From NCBI RefSeq assembly GCF_037975245.1, contig NC_092566.1, positions 8,290,001-8,354,000 on the forward strand: a stretch of 64,000 bases of DNA. Direction: 5' to 3'. Below are positions 51,411 to 64,000 of this stretch, piece by piece (within the stretch, counting starts at the first letter, position 1; every line of letters begins with the position of its first letter). A program made the translations under genes and the position numbers. The notes under the pieces are model-generated. The model did no database searches and was not told where the DNA came from. It saw only the letters and a program-made list of their open reading frames with translations. The DNA is from Apostichopus japonicus (Eukaryota > Echinodermata > Holothuroidea > Aspidochirotida > Stichopodidae).

Positions 51411-54400
51411 ACTCGTAGTCGGCTTAGAACCTTGTACTCCTACTTAATTTCATAGCAAGAGGAATTCTACTTGGAACACATTGGATCACATTGATCCACA
51501 TTTAAGTTTCATTGCTAAAACAATAACAATAAATAATAAATCAATGTTAAAAAAATTGAAATCAAAAGTTGTCTTACACTAGGCCCATTATGAATAATTG
51601 GTCGGCGACAGAATAAGGTGGATGGAATGGAATTCGATGAATAATTTTACTTCAAGCAAAGAAAGATGTATTACTTTGGTCCAATTTTCGAGAATTTTGT
51701 CAGAGTTAAAGAATTTACTTGAATTTTGATATCAGAATCATTCACTCAAAATTTCAGCATAGGGAAACTATCAAGACTACATTAGTTTTTAGTATTTTCC
51801 GTTAAATCGGCAGGTAATTACATGTTATTGATTTGAGATAATAACTTGAACTTTCCGATTTAATTGACCTTCTTTCGAAGTTCCACGAACTCTGTTATTG
51901 TTATGCCACAAAATCGCCTTCGTGCAAGGTTGAACGGACTCAGCTTGTGTAACACATCGATATTGTAGGCTGATTTTGGTTTGAATACGCTTTGATTAAG
52001 CCAGGGTCTGTAGAAGGTATAACACTGCGTTTCCAAAGGTTTGTTTGTTTTGATTTTTTTACAAAATAATTCAACCCGTATATACACAATTAGTATGACT
52101 GTAAACCGCCAAAGGGCTTTGGGTATTCATTATTCTTTCCTTCCGTTTCAAATAGGAAAATTTTAATTAGCCCACGTTATCACGACCATATAGGCAAGCC
52201 TTCTGATAGGCTGATGAACCCTTGAGGTTCAGTTCTGCGAACTATGGTATGCTACGGTACCACTTTGTGGATTTCCATCAAAGTAATGAGTCAGAAACAG
52301 GATATCGCATTTGTCATTATACTGTTATATCCTTCTGGTTACTGAACAATCATTTGTGAAAAAAATGTCAACAAAAGTTCCTAATTAATATATGATGAAG
52401 TTGTAGTGGCTTTTTACTAAGAGATAAAAAGAGTCGAGCTATTGAATGAGGCGCCTGTCGGTGTTGGTTAAGAGGAATGTGTACATGCACTATTGTGAGT
52501 CAAACGTGTTCCAAGCCGGGTATAGGTCGCTGACATTATGACTGACATATAAACACACAGATGTCAATTTAAGGCCGGATTTTAAAAGGGAAGGAAACTC
52601 ACTTCAATTTAGAGCTGGATTGAGTTAAAAATTTGTAAAAACAGGTATGAGAAAGATATTGACGAAGCCCTGTCATAATTAAGGGGTTCTCAGCCATATC
52701 GAAGACGACGACTTGAGCAAGTCTAGAATACCAACGAGCAGAGGCGACGGAAGCGGGCTCAATCTGGGGTGGTGGTGGGACAAAGTTAAAGGGGGGGTGG
52801 AACATGGAAAGACTAGTGCGTGAATGTTTATTTTTTGTATCATTATTAGTATTAAAGGTAGTACGCTTGCAAATGTTCTTGCTAACATGAGTAGGTGTTT
52901 TACAGAACTCTTTACTGCAGTAACAATCATGCTGGCTACTTACACCATAGAAACATGTATGGAACAACAGGGAAACTATTCCTATATAGTGACGGTAGGA
53001 TATGAGCTGGACGATTCCCAAATCAAACCCACCTATCCACTCCCCACCCTTCGAAATGTTTTCATAACAACCCATACGCATAAAATTACGCAGCATAAAT
53101 CTCTTCATGTGTTTCACTTGGGCTGAAGAATAAAATACTTTTTTTCCTTACTTTTAAAATATGTTTAGAAATTGAAGAAGGAGAAAAATGTATAGAAGTG
53201 AGGGAAGGGTGCAGGGAGGAGAAGGTGAAGGGAGGGGAGGTGGATGGGTAGAACCAGTAAGTTCCTGAGAGTCTCAAATTTCTTCACCTACATTACTTTG
53301 ACACATTCTCTTACACAGGCTTTAGTGGATAAGCAGTTGGCTAACAGCTTTTATTTTAGTTTAAGGTTATATTAAGACAAACTTTGAAAAGTACAAGCAC
53401 ACTTACCAGATGTTTGGTTTTCCCCTTAAACCCAGCAACAAATATAGGTTTCAACTCTATCCATTGACCAGCTAATGGTTTGCATGACATTCAAATGAAG
53501 GGTGTTGACATTTATAAGCTAAACAAATATTTGAAATTGTTTACATAACACAGTTTTAAACGTGTTATTGTGATCACAGACGTGGGTAATATACAGGATC
53601 TAAGAAGATTTTACGACATATGAGGGATATATATATAGCCTACACAGGGCTGAACAGTTTTCCATAGATTTTCATTTTCGTTGTTTAAAGCGACATAAAC
53701 ATAGACGTGCTTTTGACCTACACCCCCGTACACTGCCCGACTGATCACGACTCGACTCGACTCGACTCGAATCAACTTGACTCGAATCAACTCGACTCGA
53801 CTCGAATCGAATCGACTGCCGTTGCGTGGAAAATCGAGCAATGTGTGTGCGCGTATGCGAGTGCTTATGCGTGTGCGTTAACACTAGGACTGATGAAGAT
53901 TTTGACACTTTTATGTCGGGTCGGCTTCAGTCGGGAAATCTGAACATGAAGCAGTTCCCGACTGTCAAAAATCGGCAGAGTGCGGGGGTGACGACGGGGT
54001 TCGCGACTACAACTGCACAATTTTAACAAAAGTATTCAATCACGGAGTGATCAATTTGTATGTGACCTAAGTCCAGGAAACTATGCTGGAATACGAGTCT
54101 CACTACAATTATGCACGACTATCAAGTTATATATACCTGCCAAAAAACAAAAACAAAAAATTAAAAACTTGCAGAAAGACGACATATAAAGCAAACTAAA
54201 ACTGTACGACAAGTAGTTTTAAAATATTCAAATCTAAATGTAACGTCTTGAAATCAAGATATAAAAGTGTATGAACGACATAGAAATACACATTCATAGA
54301 CTCCGCAACGGAAATACTTTACTGTTCTGTTTTAAAATTTATCGAAAAAGAAAATGTGCGGTTTTGACGTCATGATACAGGGAAGATTACCAAAATGCTA

Positions 54401-56955
54401 GCGATGACTCATTCAAGATAACTGTGACGATCCCCTGACACCTCAGAATTACAACCGACTTCCTGGTGATGAACTTGCGACGTGAGTTTCATCACTGTAA
54501 CTCGTTATGTTAACAAGGAATAATCCTTCTTTCCTGAGTACATCGTAAAAGGTGAAGTCTTCGAGGTAGTGTGAGGGAGGGGGGGGGGGGGGGTTCAGGA
54601 TAATCTTGGTAGGGGAAAGTGCAGAGCTCTACGTGATTTTGATATTGGTCTTATAGCAGGAGGAGAATGGTTGCTAAGGTTACATCGACCAACGGTAGAG
54701 ACACATGCAGATAAGAACATGAAACACCCTGTAGGTATTACCCACAGGTTTGTTTTCATTTCGCAATACTACGAATATATTGTGCAATGTCAATGGACCA
54801 GATACATGCATGCTGTCAATCGTAAATTGTGAGGTCAGGTGCTAAAACGTGCTAACTGGTTGCTGCGTCATCGGCAATTTTGGTGTCCAGATTTAACATA
54901 GTATTGACGGCCAAGTCTGCTCAGTTTACTAATCGGCCAGAGCGAATACGTAATGTATATTGAGGATATTTATTTGGCCGATTCGAAAAGCTGCTTGGTA
55001 GTTTTTACTTCGGCAGATTTACATTGATTGATCATGAAGTAGCATAGATCGAGATCGTCGCTTAGACACAATTTTTCAAAGCGCTTCAAAAAATAAAAAA
55101 ATAAATAAAAAAAAACCCTGTAAGAACACTGCATGTGTGTGATATTCAGTGGCGTCGCCAAGGGGTAGGGGATGGGGCACAAAATGTTGAGTTCCCTCTA
55201 GTGCCCCCCCCCCCCTAATGAAATTTCCCATGTCCAAAAAGAAATAGGCAGTGAGCGAGATACACAACTGTTTGCCTTCTAATGACTGTAATTTATTTCT
55301 GTATTGCTCAACTTTTCTGCAGTTTGAAGATGATTTTATGTTCTGGAACTTGTGACGATGGAAGACACACAATTTTAAATGCGCCACCCCCCCCCACCGC
55401 CACCACCGTCCCTGCCGACATGACTTCGCGCTGTGTGATTGCGCGGCACCAGCTTTTTTTGCTCGCATTATGTCCCTCCCCATCCTCCAAATGTTGCTCT
55501 CATTTTCTGTTCCCAAACCGCCCGCATTTCCAAATGTCTGGCAACGCCACAATTTATGTTATTGTCACTGCAAAGATTCTAGCACAACGTTGCGTGTAGA
55601 CCTAATGCATAGACTAGATATGCCCCAGAATGCACCTTTTCAGTTCTAATTTTATATTGAACCCCCCCCCCCCGCCCGTAGACAACTGTGTATGGATGTT
55701 GACTTCAACGACCCCAGGACCACACCTTCACCATTTTTAAGTCCTGGACCCTCTCACCCTACGCTAGACTCTCTTGAGTCTGCTCAGCGACGCGAATGAG
55801 TCTCCCTTCATAAAAATATGGGAAATGCTATAGCTGTTATATTTTCCTCCCCCCTTTCTACGTCAGTAGAGGCAAGCGCAATCACAGGAACGAATCGCTC
55901 ATAGCGTGATGTCTAGTAAGGATCGACCCAGCGCATTTGGCAAAGAAAATTGGCTGCAGGGTACGACTTAACAAAGGCTTCTCCTACCGTTCTGAAGGAA
56001 TTAAGAGTGTACACTAACATTTTCATGTTTATCAGCTCTTTTCGTTTCCCGGTACAGTCTACCCTTGCATGGCGGCAGACTTGTTGTGTGAGTACAATGT
56101 CCAGACTAATAAGGAGCATATACGGGTACAATACACATTAGTTTCAGTAAATTACTTATTTACAAACCCACGAGTGCTAGTACTCGAGTACCCGAGTACT
56201 CGAGTACTAGTAATACGAGTACAAACTCGAGTACCACAATCTGTATGAAGGAATTAAAGGCTGTAGTTGGTAAAGGTTTGTTATGACCCACGTACCATGT
56301 TTGTTTACATGGCTTAGTCACAGTAACACATGTATAGTTACAACTAAATGCAAAATTCAGACCATTTTCATTAGCTACCAAGACATATTCGTCTTTTCTC
56401 TTCTGCTTAACGGAGAGAGAAAGAGAAGATACATATCTAATCCTAATGAACTCGTGAAATTTCACATGAGTCTAACTTGCAAATATCAAACTAAGTTGAC
56501 CTCTGAAGTTTGATATATAGTTTTTCGTTACCGATAATTCACTATAAAGTATATAATTTATGTCCGTTTAACACAGACAGCATGTTTGTTCCACTAACAA
56601 ATAAACTTTGATGAACACCTCTCCTAACACTGCATGACTCAAATCTTGTGCTTCTTGAGAAGCAGTACTCAAACAAATACATCTATAGAATCTGTTCTTG
56701 TTTAATCCGATTCGAAAGGTTAATTTCTACATAGAAACTCTTTGTATAAATATCACAGACATCCATCTTGTTAATTTTAACTGCTTGGTCAGTTAAGGAT
56801 GCATATTTTCTGGAACATTAACCAAGCAAACCTATCGCGCATCCGTAATCCGGTGAAGTGGAACCTGGTTACCACTGAAACTCTGAGGTCGAATTTCGCA
56901 TTCACACGCTGTACGACGTTGATCCTCACCATATAAATGCATGGGTGGATTTTCA
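51411..56955. other. Gene-poor stretch
   Basis: Holds a CGACT/CGAAT simple repeat (53748-53816), palindromic GAGTAC/GTACTC repeats (56172-56236), poly(G) or poly(C) runs near 54580, 55204 and 55664, and a possible element end CAGTGGCGTCGCCAAGGGG at about 55149. No gene was recognised. Confidence 0.4.
53748..53816. repeat. (CGACT)n simple repeat with CGAAT variants
   Basis: CGACTCGACTCGACTCGA and CGAATCAACT variants over about 70 bp. Ser/Arg/Val-rich frames across it are artefacts. Confidence 0.9.
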
Positions 56956-57006
56956 CGCATGCGCGTCTGATACCTGTTTAATCAACAGGGTAGACTGAGG
57001 CTAGGT

Positions 57007-57014
57007 TATAAAAG
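57007..57014 (+). promoter_or_regulatory. Candidate TATA box
   Basis: TATAAAAG lies about 510 bp before the start codon at 57519. A GCATGCGC word near 56958 resembles an NRF-1 site. A GGTTCACAAC segment about 25-30 bp downstream could hold the start of transcription. Promoter assignment is inference. Confidence 0.4.
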
Positions 57015-57518
57015 GCAAATCGGTTGGCTAGATTGGTTCACAACTGTATTACAAAAGCACACGAAAACAGTCAACGGTGCGAACTAAACCGTTTTCGTTC
57101 CATTTAAACAGTTTTATAGGCTCTAAAGAAAACTTTGAACCCAAAGATTGATTTAGGTTGTAACTGTCTGTAGTGTGAACGATCCAGAGTATATAAACAA
57201 TTTGTATATGTAGTTTTCATTTCATATCAACAATCAGAATAATATTTTAACAATTTGCAGAGAGGGATACTTGTTGTGATTTTGTGTTTATAATCAAACC
57301 GGCGGAGTTATTAACAGATTGTTCAGTATAGATTTATTACTGGGGAACTGGACTCACCTGGTCGGAGAGCGAACAGACGGTCCGAAGTGTATGTATAGTT
57401 ATTAATAGTGGTTCAGACTTTTATTTTTCATAACCGACAAGCGGCAGATTCTCGACTTATATTCTTGATCCAATTTTATTGTGACGAGGAGTACTCTGTC
57501 AGCGTTTACGGGAAGAAG

Positions 57519-57569
57519 ATGGAGTCGCTGCTGTATAGTATAATCTTCTCTGTCTTGTTTTATTCGCAG
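57519..57569 (+). CDS. First coding exon of an unidentified gene, signal peptide
   Basis: ATG in a strong context (AAGAAGATGG) opens MESLLYSIIFSVLFYSQ, a hydrophobic 17-residue stretch fitting the core of a secretory signal peptide. It ends in a near-ideal donor CAG|GTAAGTGAG (GT at 57570) in phase 0. With the TATA box upstream this looks like the 5' end of a gene for a secreted or membrane protein. Matching downstream exons were not found in the window, so the rest probably lies beyond 64000. The in-frame sequence upstream has no ATG and is probably 5' UTR. Confidence 0.5.
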
Positions 57570-58275
57570 GTAAGTGAGTTTATAAACATTGTACCCGTTC
57601 AGACTAACAGTAATTATATAGTAAGTGTGTGACTGGTTAGTGCGTGTATATATACCTGTTACAACTTATATGAACAACAGTAATATACTTTAATAGATAC
57701 ATATATGTATATATAGCTCACAGTGATGTCTGTCTATGTAAAAAACCGGGAACACTGATATGTTCAAGTTTCCGGTCGGGTCAACATTTTCAAATACCTT
57801 CAGGAGCTTTAACATACTGAAAATAGGATGCGCCAGTGCGGGAGGGGGGGGGGGGGGCATTTGTGGTGGTAATATAAAAGGTTTCCAATCTTTAACGTGT
57901 ACAACAATGCACTGATAAATTCAAGTATAATCCATCGTTAAAATAAAGTTAATTATTTGCAGACATGAGTCCGCACTGGTAGGGCCTACTCGTATATTCT
58001 AGAATAGTCTGCCTGTACTCGAACGTATGCATTCTAGTTAGATTTGTAATCGTACTAAGAGTACTCTGGCGTTGTACAGAAAGTATAACTTCTATCTTTG
58101 TAGTGCACTAAATGGTATGTATGTACTCGTCTAGACAGGCCTCCTCGATAATGCTTTAGGCCTCATTAACTTGTTCTAGTCCTCTTAGCAAGGGTAAATG
58201 TACCCGTTTTCGTTTACTCATATAATATTCTCCCACTTGACTACAATTAAGTCTGTGCTGATATAAACTACACTA
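57570..58275. other. Presumed start of intron 1 of the signal-peptide gene
   Basis: No coding sequence was recognised. A G14 run sits near 57844. Confidence 0.35.
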
Positions 58276-60069
58276 TACACTCTTAATTTTTCCGGGTCAC
58301 TTTTGTTACCCGGATTCCTGATAAAAATAGTTTCATCCTTTTCGGGATAAGTTTAATCCATTCCCGGATAAAATTCAACCATTCCCGATTCAATTTCATT
58401 AGGCATGGTATCCTATCACTGTACCGTTCCTGATCAGAACGTAGCGCTTGATGCTATTGGCTGATGTACATCATGTGACAAAAGCTTTGATCGTGCTGCA
58501 GCTCTCGAACGAACGCTATTCGAACACATACGCCATCTTTTCGAAACTTTGCACTCACGAAATGCTCTTATGGATCTCGCAGAAGCAAAATTACTTCAAT
58601 GGGGATCGGAGAAGTACGTCAAGAATTTCAAAGGTGAGTTATTAGGCACTTTCCATTTCGTTTGTTGTGTTAATCATACGCAATAAAGTTAGTGCTTTGA
58701 AGAAGCTATGCTCAATCCGTCACGGGTTTAGTCTGGCCTAGCGTTATACAGTGTACACTATAGTGTGTAGCGTGTGGTGTGAAAACTATAAACGCTTCAG
58801 AATGTACTGTACAGTATACTACAGTACTGTACATGCCTACACACAACAGTATGCAGTACTATTGTGAAGCCTCTATGGTGCTACAGGGCAAACAGTATTA
58901 CTGTATGGTGGGTTCTAATGTTCAGTTGCTACTTCACCACAAAGTGGATTGTAATTTTTCGATAACCAAATGAATTAAATGACATAAGTAAGGCAGGCAA
59001 GGTCTAATAAGGGTTCCTGGTAATTTAGATTTAGGTAATGTAAGACTTGCCCACAGTGGGAATCAGTCTTTCCCTTATATGTTCTATATAAGGTGATCAT
59101 TTACAAATAAGGCATAGGCCTATATGCTACTGTAGTGTTGTGGTTGGACTGGGCCCAGTAGTGGAGTGTACTGAACTGTACTTATGCGTTGAAATGAAAA
59201 CAACACTGATTTTTCGTACTTTTTTTTAATCAATATTTAAATAAGTTTCTGCAAAAGAAAAAAACAGAGATGGTAAAGTCGTCATTAATACATATACATT
59301 TAATACAATACATAATACAAATACATTTGTAGGCTAGTGTCCATAGGCTCATGGTATTGTGTAATAGTACAGTCGACGCTTGAAGTAGCGGTTCTGCGAA
59401 TATTTCAGGTATACCCGGTTATACCGAGCAGGTATGCCGCTTTTTGTTAATGCTTATACCGATGCACCTTAGCATAAAGTTGCTTATGGTCTTGCCTAGT
59501 AATGGCAAAAATGGGGCAAAATAACACACTAAATGGTATGCAGAAACTTCTTTGAATTCATTATACTGTTCATGGAAATAGATCATAAGGATCTGAGATC
59601 CATATTGAATCGTTATGTAAACTTCATTTATGGCAATATGTTTTAAAATACAAATTAAGGCAAGGGAAAATTGGCCAAATACAGGTCTTTTCATATTGTG
59701 TTCATATACCATACTGTGTGCAAAAGTGGGTGCTGTACAGAAAGCTTGTGATACAAATAGGCTCTTAATTGCATGAGGTCTGCAGATAAAAAAAATAAAA
59801 ATTGCAGAAATGAAGTTTCATGGAGGTATTACTACAATGAATTTTTAGAGAAGTAACATTTTGCTATCATATGTTGTCTTTGCTAAATTTCAGGAAGTCT
59901 AGTTTTGTGCTGGCACAGGTCGCCATAAAGCAACAGGCTACCCGGAAAACCGACTGCAATATGTGAGGAAAAAGGACCAAAATTAAGACAAAGAAGTCTG
60001 TTCGCGACCCTCATAAACCTTCAAAGCTGGTTGACACAACAGATTTGGAATTGACATCAGGTAAATTAA

Positions 60070-60072
<3 letters not shown>

Positions 60073-60123
<51 letters not shown>

Positions 60124-60170
60124 TTCTTTCATCCATACATCCATCCATCCATTCATTCATTCATTCATGT
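60073..60170. repeat. (ATTT)n then (CATC/CATT)n microsatellite
   Basis: About 13 ATTT units followed by CATCCATCCATT and CATTCATTCATT units, within a candidate intron. Confidence 0.95.
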
Positions 60171-60755
60171 AGTTTTTGCATCTATTGACTTTTGTTGCTT
60201 AAAACAATATCAATGATTGTTCTTCACAGATGATGCAGAGGAGTGTGTTATTTCAGCGATGGTAATGTGTCTGAAGACTGGAGTATCACAGAGCCTTTAA
60301 TATCAGAAACAATAAGAAGAGTTCTGTGGGAGATATTCTCTCAGAAAATACACAACAGATGGCATGGTAAGAGTTTTACTCAATACATGTGCTATTCTTG
60401 ACGAACAGGAACCCGAACTAAAGTGCCAAAAGCTTACTTGCTGTAAGACTTAAGAAGAGTGAATAATGCCACGTTGTAGGCTACACATTATATATCAACA
60501 TTAATTGGGCCATAAGAGTATGGTATGAGTGTTTTGCTAGTCCTTTTCTAGCCTTTCCTTGGGTACCTGTTAGGTTGATTGCAATTTTACTGAGCTTCAA
60601 AATCATGCAAATCTGCTTTTTCTCTTTCTTTTATGACTCTTCTATATTTAGTACTTTAAGTTAACAAAGGTTGCCTCACATTCTTAAAATCATATATGTT
60701 TCTCAAAGAGAATGACCTAACGGTTATGAAATGATTGAGAATCACAATGATAATG

Positions 60756-60890
60756 ATGCATGGTGTTGGTGATGGTGGTGGTGATGATGATAGTGAAGAT
60801 GGTGGTGGTGATGATGATGATGATGATGATGATGGTAGTGTTGGTGATGATGGTGGTGTTGGTGATGATGGTGATGATGATGAGGAGGAG
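60756..60890. repeat. (GAT/GGT)n trinucleotide-type repeat
   Basis: GATGATGGTGGTG-type units over about 135 bp. They give Asp/Gly-rich, Met/Val-rich and His-rich open frames in different phases, all artefacts. Confidence 0.95.
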
Positions 60891-61064
60891 CTGGTTGCAA
60901 AATTTCAAAATTGTGGCAATGTATGGTTGTATCCTTGTATGTCAGAATGTTGCAATTTGAAAACAAAAATGTGTAATGTCTCATTTATCTTTTCAATAGA
61001 TTGTGCAAACATACCATCTGTCCTTGAAAAAGTTCAACAGCCACAGCCTTTCGTTTTGGCATGA

Positions 61065-62430
61065 GGACCAAGAGAGCAACCAGAGCAGGTGTTAAGTAGA
61101 GTTGAAAAAAGGGGGCTACCTTGCCAATGACTTCTGCAGACAGTTGACATATGTTTTAAAATGCTTGAACTCAATTATACATGAGAAATAGAATGATACA
61201 ACACCTGGGACTTTTTGAGAACTTTTTGAACCAGAAGACTGAGCAATCATCACCTTTTGTTTACCCGTCATGGTATTAATGGATATCACATTATCTTAGA
61301 TAACAAATTTATCATAGTTTGAGTTCAGTTTGTCCACCCATTTTCAATATTGACACTTGACAGGTCAAATTGCACTGGAATAGTTCGGGTGAGCCGGTTG
61401 CATAATTTAATTGCAAAAATTCCTCATTGTTATGTGTGAGCTGTTCAGATTTTAAAGATGAATAGAGGGATGGTGTTATTTCTAGTATAAACAGTGAGTG
61501 ATGCATTGGTACTTAACCTGCCCCCACTATCTCCCCCAACTCAAATCTGCTTATGCCACTCAAAGTAACAAGAGAAACATCATCAAGCATTCATACGTCA
61601 TAATTCAAGCACTTGTTCATTTCCAAACATGTTGGTGGTTCAGTAAAATACTTAAGTTTTCGAAGTATTTTAATTTATTTTAATACATAGAACATTCGAT
61701 GCAATTAATATTAATAAAATTTTGCAGAGGTAAACATAGTAAGGAAATTATTTTTACAAACATTTTCTTATTCCCATGACAAATCACATCTCTATCTTTT
61801 CTGCTGTATGGAACAAAGATTTTGTGCATGCAATTTAAAGTCTTACCTATTGTTAAGATGTACAATATCAAAGTGGTGTCATTCTATAGTACTAAGTTAT
61901 TTGTAGCAAACCAAAATATATCAAAGTATCATTATTTGGTAAATAATGTAAGACCATTCGTTGAGTGGCTGGTGGAGTAGCATTTTTCAGATTTTTTCAT
62001 TATCCTGCAATATGTAGATTTCAAAGGTTAAAGTTAGTAGGAGATGATCTCTTTTAAGCATATTCTAACATTTGAACCTATTGTAGGATATCTTTAGTGG
62101 AGATTTTAAAGCATAAGACATATGCTTCTAGTTAGGATGTAAAGATTTTGAAAGCAAAAAGTTACACATAAATTGCCACAACAAGTCACGAGTTACATAT
62201 ATAACAGGGATATTACTAAAAATAGTTTACACTTTTGCTGCCTTGATAAAACTCTCGCATTCCATCCACTTTTCCATTTCCGCTTTTGTTCATCAGTATT
62301 GTAACCCAAATCAACCTCTTTCTATAAGTAGAAATAATTGACGTTGTTTGTTAACGAAGTTGTTAAAAAGAATAAAGACATGGCCAAGTTATTTTCAGAT
62401 TTGTATGTTGTTTCTTATTCATAACATATC
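61065..62430. other. No gene recognised
   Basis: AT-rich sequence inside the 4.4 kb interval with no identifiable coding sequence. Confidence 0.35.
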
Positions 62431-62458
62431 CAGAACGTAAGAACCCTTGAAACGGAAA

Positions 62459-62697
62459 CCGGATCAAATTTATCCGGAATGGGGTCATTGTTGTTTTGAT
62501 CCGGAAATCCGGATCATTTTGATCCGGGCGGGGTCGGTGCCCCTGGGATCCGGAAGCCGGATCAAATTTGATCCGGAATGGGGTCATTGTTCTTTGATCC
62601 GGAAATCCGGATCATTTTGATCCGGACGGGGTCGGTGCCCCTGGGATCCGGAAACCGGATCAAATTTGATCCGGAATGAATCAAATTTGATCCGGAT
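62459..62697. repeat. 98-bp tandem repeat of GATCCGG palindromes (about 2.4 copies)
   Basis: CCGGATCAAATTT begins at 62459, 62557 and 62655, an exact 98-bp step. Each unit has GATCCGGAAATCCGGATC and CAAATTTG palindromes. It lies just inside the right CACTCTTAA end. Confidence 0.9.
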
Positions 62698-62789
62698 GTT
62701 TAAGAGTGTAGCCTCCCAGAATATTCCACAAAGAAACTGAGCTCGAGTTTGCATTGAACCATCTTGCAAAGTTTGTACAAGAAGAAGTC

Positions 62790-64000
<1,211 letters not shown>

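Larger units (their letters stand above)
58499..61064 (+). pseudogene. Unrecognised split coding locus with two frameshifts
   Basis: Four candidate exons with AG/GT borders: 58499-58633, 59919-60060, 60230-60366, 61000-61064 (TGA at 61062). All three junctions fall in phase 1 along the main frame. Exon 1 reads LERTLFEHIRHLFETLHSRN and ends EKYVKNFK; exon 2 starts GRHKATGYPENRLQYVRKKD. A frameshift near 59988 is needed to continue as TKIKTKKSVRDPHKPSKLVD, and another near 60253 to read DGNVSEDWSITEPLISETIR. The last exon gives CANIPSVLEKVQQPQPFVLA and stop. I do not recognise the family. No start codon was fixed. The frameshifts could be decay or assembly errors. Confidence 0.4.
58276..62710. 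mobile_element. 4.4 kb interval bounded by inverted TACACTCTTAA ends
   Basis: TACACTCTTAA at 58276 and TTAAGAGTGTA ending at 62710 are inverted. CCGG(G/A)TCA(C/A)TTTTG-like subterminal sequence follows on both sides. If the terminus is CACTCTTAA, a TA lies outside each end, consistent with a TA target duplication. A split, decayed coding locus lies within. It may be an inactivated DNA transposon with its own spliced gene, or two separate short elements that chance to face each other. Confidence 0.45.

Noticed and set aside
55149-55560. Possible hAT-like element starting CAGTGGCGTCGCC
   Set aside because: A likely right end (GGCAACGCCAC near 55540) lacks CACTG, and no matching 8-bp flank was found.
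58499-58633. Second open frame of this exon in phase 0
   Set aside because: It would follow the signal-peptide exon in phase, but it meets a stop soon after each candidate acceptor downstream. The phase-1-ending frame joins better.
60735-60984. Asp/Gly-, Met/Val- and His-rich frames
   Set aside because: They are translations of the GAT/GGT repeat in three phases. Only the short segment 61000-61064 was kept as an exon candidate.

Overview
This 64 kb window is AT-rich animal nuclear DNA with spliced genes, long introns, GT-AG splice sites, tRNA-derived SINEs, hAT-like DNA elements, non-LTR retrotransposon debris and many long (AT)n and poly(G)/poly(C) tracts. The conserved gene (NCOA4), the repeat types and the frequent TAGGCCTA-type palindromes suggest a marine invertebrate deuterostome, possibly an echinoderm such as a sea cucumber. 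That assignment is inference only. No bacterial, viral or organellar gene was recognised.

Genes. The one confidently identified gene is NCOA4, the ferritinophagy receptor, on the + strand at 4209-10932. It was rebuilt here as seven coding exons whose phases agree, giving 599 residues. A second gene probably starts at 57519 with a signal-peptide exon, a strong splice donor and a TATA box about 510 bp upstream; its other exons were not found. A decayed, unrecognised split coding locus (about 58499-61064) lies inside a 4.4 kb interval bounded by inverted CACTCTTAA ends. A reverse-transcriptase fragment (32359-33083) is the other coding relic.

Layout. 1-4.2 kb: degenerate short repeats, two TIR elements (320-680 and 2325-3098, the latter filled with a 135-bp satellite) and a dispersed repeat. 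4.2-11.2 kb: NCOA4. 11.2-23.6 kb: gene-poor, with SINEs near 13.8 and 19.3 kb and a foldback repeat at 18.3-19.0 kb. 23.7-25.8 kb: a hAT-like element inside an (AT)n array, all within a larger inverted-repeat structure. 29.0-29.6 kb and 50.9-51.3 kb: two nearly identical 329-bp repeats carrying a tRNA-like unit, each enclosed by (AT)n. 30.5-33.1 kb: dispersed repeat, a 33-bp minisatellite of about 35 copies, and the RT relic. 34.5-36.9 kb: hAT-like element with perfect 8-bp target duplication and a nested second element. 39.5 and 45.0 kb: two more short hAT-like elements. 46-57 kb: no recognised gene. 57-64 kb: the second gene start, the 4.4 kb element and another (AT)n array.

Most long open frames apart from the NCOA4 exons are repeat artefacts (Tyr-Ile runs from (AT)n, 11-residue repeats from the 33-bp minisatellite, 45-residue repeats from the 135-bp satellite).
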